Shown here one piece after another: positions 61,913-64,000 of a stretch of 64,000 nucleotides of DNA; position 1 is the first letter of the stretch, and the number at the start of each line of letters is the position of its first letter. Position numbers and translations under genes: made by a program. Origin of the DNA: Nonomuraea muscovyensis (GTDB lineage Bacteria; Actinomycetota; Actinomycetes; Streptosporangiales; Streptosporangiaceae). Under the pieces are notes generated by a model. The model did not search any database and was not told the origin of the DNA. It worked only from the letters and a program-made list of their open reading frames with translations. The DNA lies in the NCBI RefSeq assembly GCF_014207745.1, contig NZ_JACHJB010000002.1:372001-436000 (forward strand), in the 5' to 3' direction.

Positions 61913-64000
61913 TCAGGCGAAGACGTCCTGCTGGTAGCGGCCGTCCGCCTCGAGCTGGTCGACCCACTGCCGGGCGGTTTCGTCGTCGCTGCCGGTGCGG
62001 CTGCGGTGGATGGCGGTGAGCGCTTCCCGTACGGCGGGAGCCATGCGGCGGCCGTCGCCGCAGACGTAGACGTACGCGCCGTCCTGCAGAGCCCGCCACA
62101 CCGTGTCGGACTCGGCGATGACGGCGTCCTGGACGTACCGGGCCGGATGGTCGACCACCGCGGAGAAGGCGGCGTGCACCTTCGCGATCCCGGCCTGCTC
62201 CCAGGCGTGCATCTCCTCCCGGTAGAACCAGTCGTGCTCCGGGTGGCGGCAGCCGACGAAGACCTGGGACGGGCCCACCTTCGTGCCGTTCTCCCGCTGC
62301 CAGGCGCGCTCCTCCAGGAAGCCGCGCAGCGGCGCGACGCCGGTGCCGGGGCCGATGAGGATGAGCGGCGCGGCGGGGTCGGCGGGCGGCGCGAAGGGAG
62401 GGGAGGGCACGCGCACGTAACCGTAGAAGACGTCTCCCGGCTTGAGCCGTCCCAGGTACTGCGAGCACAGGCCGCGGTACGTGCCGTTGCCCGACAGCGC
62501 GGTGCCTTCGACGAGGCCGACGGTCAGCCGGACCTGGCGCGGGTTGGCCAGCGGAGAGGAGGAGATGGAGTAGAAGCGGGGGCGGATGGGCCCCGTCATC
62601 TCCAGGAACGCCGCCAGCGGCAGTTCGACGGCGGGGAAGCGCTCAAGAAGGTCGAGCACCGAGACCCGCTTACCGAGGATCTCCTCCTGATACCGCTCGT
62701 CGGCCTCCTCGGTGTCGGCCGTGCAGGCCTGCAGCTGCGGCTTGGTCCAGGGACACCGGGTGTGCTCGGCCAGGGCGCGCACCTGGGTGCGAGTGGCCAC
62801 ATCCTGCAGCTCCAGGAACTCGGTGAACAGCAGGCCCGCGGTGACGGGCGTGCCCACCGGCAGGTGCGTCCTGCCGCCGCCGGGCTGGTCGAGCCGGAAC
62901 ACCTGGTCGCGGTCGACACCGAGCCGCGCCAGCGCGCGGTCGACGAGCGCCGGCTCGTTCTTGGCGAAGACGGCCAGGTGGTTGCCGGTCTCGTAGGTGG
63001 CGCCCTCGGGCAGCTCGATGATGATGGACTTCGCCGAGGGGCGCGGCGGCTCGATGCTGAAGTCCCACAGCCCGGTCGCGTCGCTGACGAGTTCCTCGTT
63101 GGCGACCACGGTCAGCGGATAGGCCTGCTCGGAGACGATCGCGGGACGCACGTCCGCCTCGGTCAGCAGTCGCACCCGGTAGCGTGGCGCGCCGTCGTCG
63201 GAGGTGTTCGCGGCGTACTCCTCGGCCAGGGTGGCCCACAGGGTGTCCGTCCAGCGGGTGGCCATGCCGTCGAAGTCACCGGCGGCGTCCGCCGCACCGC
63301 GCTCGACCACCGGAGTCGCGCCGGCGGCCAGCAGGGCGGCCTCGATCCGCTTGGGGAACGCCTGGTAGCTCGCCACCCACTGGGTGTTGCCGGCGCCCAG
63401 CAACGCGAAGCGCACGCCCGACAGCGAGCCCTCGGGGAGCCCGCCGGCGATCAGGTCGTCGAAGCGCTGGGCATTGTCGGGTGCCTTGCCGTTGTAGCTC
63501 GCGGCCACGACCACGAGCAGGCCCTCGGTGGGCAGGTTCTCGGCCAGGTCGTCCAGGCTCAGCAACGTGGTCCCGAACCCGGACCGCTCGCCGCGGTCGG
63601 CGATCGTGCGCGCCAGGTCCTCGCAACTGCCCAGGCTGGAGCCGTAGGCGACCGTGAGGTTCACCCCGACGCCGCTGACCGCGGCCGCCTGCTGAGCCTG
63701 GTCACTCCGCGGGTCCGAGACGCCGAAGACCGCTCGCTCGCGCTCCTGCCGGGGACGGACGACGACCTCGAAGTCGCCCGGCTTGCGCGTCAGCGCCTCC
63801 CGCACGTCCATCTTGTAGTCGTTGATGTCGGAGAACTTGAACTTCTGCAGCACCAGCGCGAGAGCCAGGCGGGCCTCGGTGAGCGCGAACTGCCGGCCGA
63901 TGCAGGCACGCCGGCCGTTGCCGAACGGCTTGTAGGCGTGCGGGTGCTGCTTGGCCCGGTTCTCCGGCAGCCACCGGTCGATGTCGAACTCCAGCGGCCG
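61913..64000 (-). CDS. CYP102-type self-sufficient cytochrome P450-reductase fusion (partial, 5' end outside window)
   Basis: About 695 residues are visible. They begin within the P450 domain (PLEFDIDRWLPENR, heme loop PFGNGRRACIGRQFA). A flavodoxin-like FMN domain (VNLTVAYGSSLGSCEDLA, AASYNGKAPDNA) and an FAD/NADPH reductase domain follow: RPRFYSISSSPLANP, ILIGPGTGVAPLRGFLEE and VYVCGDGRRMAPAVREAL. The layout equals P450 BM3, which hydroxylates fatty acids with NADPH. The downstream alcohol dehydrogenase could oxidise its hydroxylated product (inference). Confidence 0.95.
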   Translation of the reverse strand, partial: RPLEFDIDRWLPENRAKQHPHAYKPFGNGRRACIGRQFALTEARLALALVLQKFKFSDINDYKMDVREALTRKPGDFEVVVRPRQERERAVFGVSDPRSDQAQQAAAVSGVGVNLTVAYGSSLGSCEDLARTIADRGERSGFGTTLLSLDDLAENLPTEGLLVVVAASYNGKAPDNAQRFDDLIAGGLPEGSLSGVRFALLGAGNTQWVASYQAFPKRIEAALLAAGATPVVERGAADAAGDFDGMATRWTDTLWATLAEEYAANTSDDGAPRYRVRLLTEADVRPAIVSEQAYPLTVVANEELVSDATGLWDFSIEPPRPSAKSIIIELPEGATYETGNHLAVFAKNEPALVDRALARLGVDRDQVFRLDQPGGGRTHLPVGTPVTAGLLFTEFLELQDVATRTQVRALAEHTRCPWTKPQLQACTADTEEADERYQEEILGKRVSVLDLLERFPAVELPLAAFLEMTGPIRPRFYSISSSPLANPRQVRLTVGLVEGTALSGNGTYRGLCSQYLGRLKPGDVFYGYVRVPSPPFAPPADPAAPLILIGPGTGVAPLRGFLEERAWQRENGTKVGPSQVFVGCRHPEHDWFYREEMHAWEQAGIAKVHAAFSAVVDHPARYVQDAVIAESDTVWRALQDGAYVYVCGDGRRMAPAVREALTAIHRSRTGSDDETARQWVDQLEADGRYQQDVFA

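Overview
The window is GC-rich DNA with overlapping ATGA/GTGA gene junctions, ECF41-type sigma factors, a QcrB-type cytochrome b and many short-chain regulators. This fits a filamentous actinobacterium (Streptomyces/Streptosporangiaceae-like). The mix of resistance and redox genes, decayed genes and mobile elements suggests an accessory chromosome region. I found no rRNA, tRNA or CRISPR array.

Region 1 (1-19000) is a redox and rifamycin-resistance region. It opens with an orphan cytochrome b gene facing a small unknown gene. Both are preceded by exact copies of the ECF41 promoter pattern TGTCACA-N16-CGTC. The same pattern precedes the operon of an FAD oxidoreductase and its ECF41 sigma factor. 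A HelD/HelR-type RNA polymerase-recycling ATPase, a rifamycin glycosyltransferase and a rifamycin monooxygenase (Rox) follow. The last two share a 19-bp rifamycin-associated element (RAE). The leader of rox still carries a decayed copy of the glycosyltransferase 5' end, so its promoter looks captured from that gene. Between them lie a second ECF41 sigma factor, a TetR regulator facing a groEL gene, and broken LacI, SDR, SRPBCC, PNPOx and aldo/keto reductase genes.

Region 2 (19000-34000) holds serine hydrolases, an erythromycin esterase-type protein, a DsbA-CcdA pair, a PhoD-like phosphatase, a short P450, regulators and two small secreted proteins, mixed with remnants of MFS, IS3, Tn3 and carboxymuconolactone decarboxylase genes.

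Region 3 (34500-40800) has a toxin-antitoxin pair beside a tyrosine recombinase, a remnant of an FxLD-type RiPP methyltransferase, and a TetR regulon (SDR, tetR, FAD monooxygenase) with four matching palindromic operators.

Region 4 (40900-53600) is the most unusual part. A long minus-strand operon encodes, in order, a 35-residue peptide, an unknown protein, a tyrosine recombinase, an unknown protein, a Mu/TnsB-like DDE transposase, a TnsC/TniB-like AAA+ ATPase, a second ATPase-like protein lacking a P-loop, an HTH protein, MobC and a relaxase. The relaxase is interrupted by an IS5-family element, and a zinc-finger protein follows. Three unknown plus-strand genes diverge from a 35-bp palindrome. 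I read this as a transposition-plus-mobilization element that combines three recombination chemistries.

Region 5 (53700-64000) contains a lipoprotein, an IS110 element, a membrane protein, an IS630 element that splits a second integrase gene, a histidine kinase fused to a DUF4331 stub, a zinc alcohol dehydrogenase, and the C-terminal part of a CYP102-type P450-reductase fusion that runs off the window.
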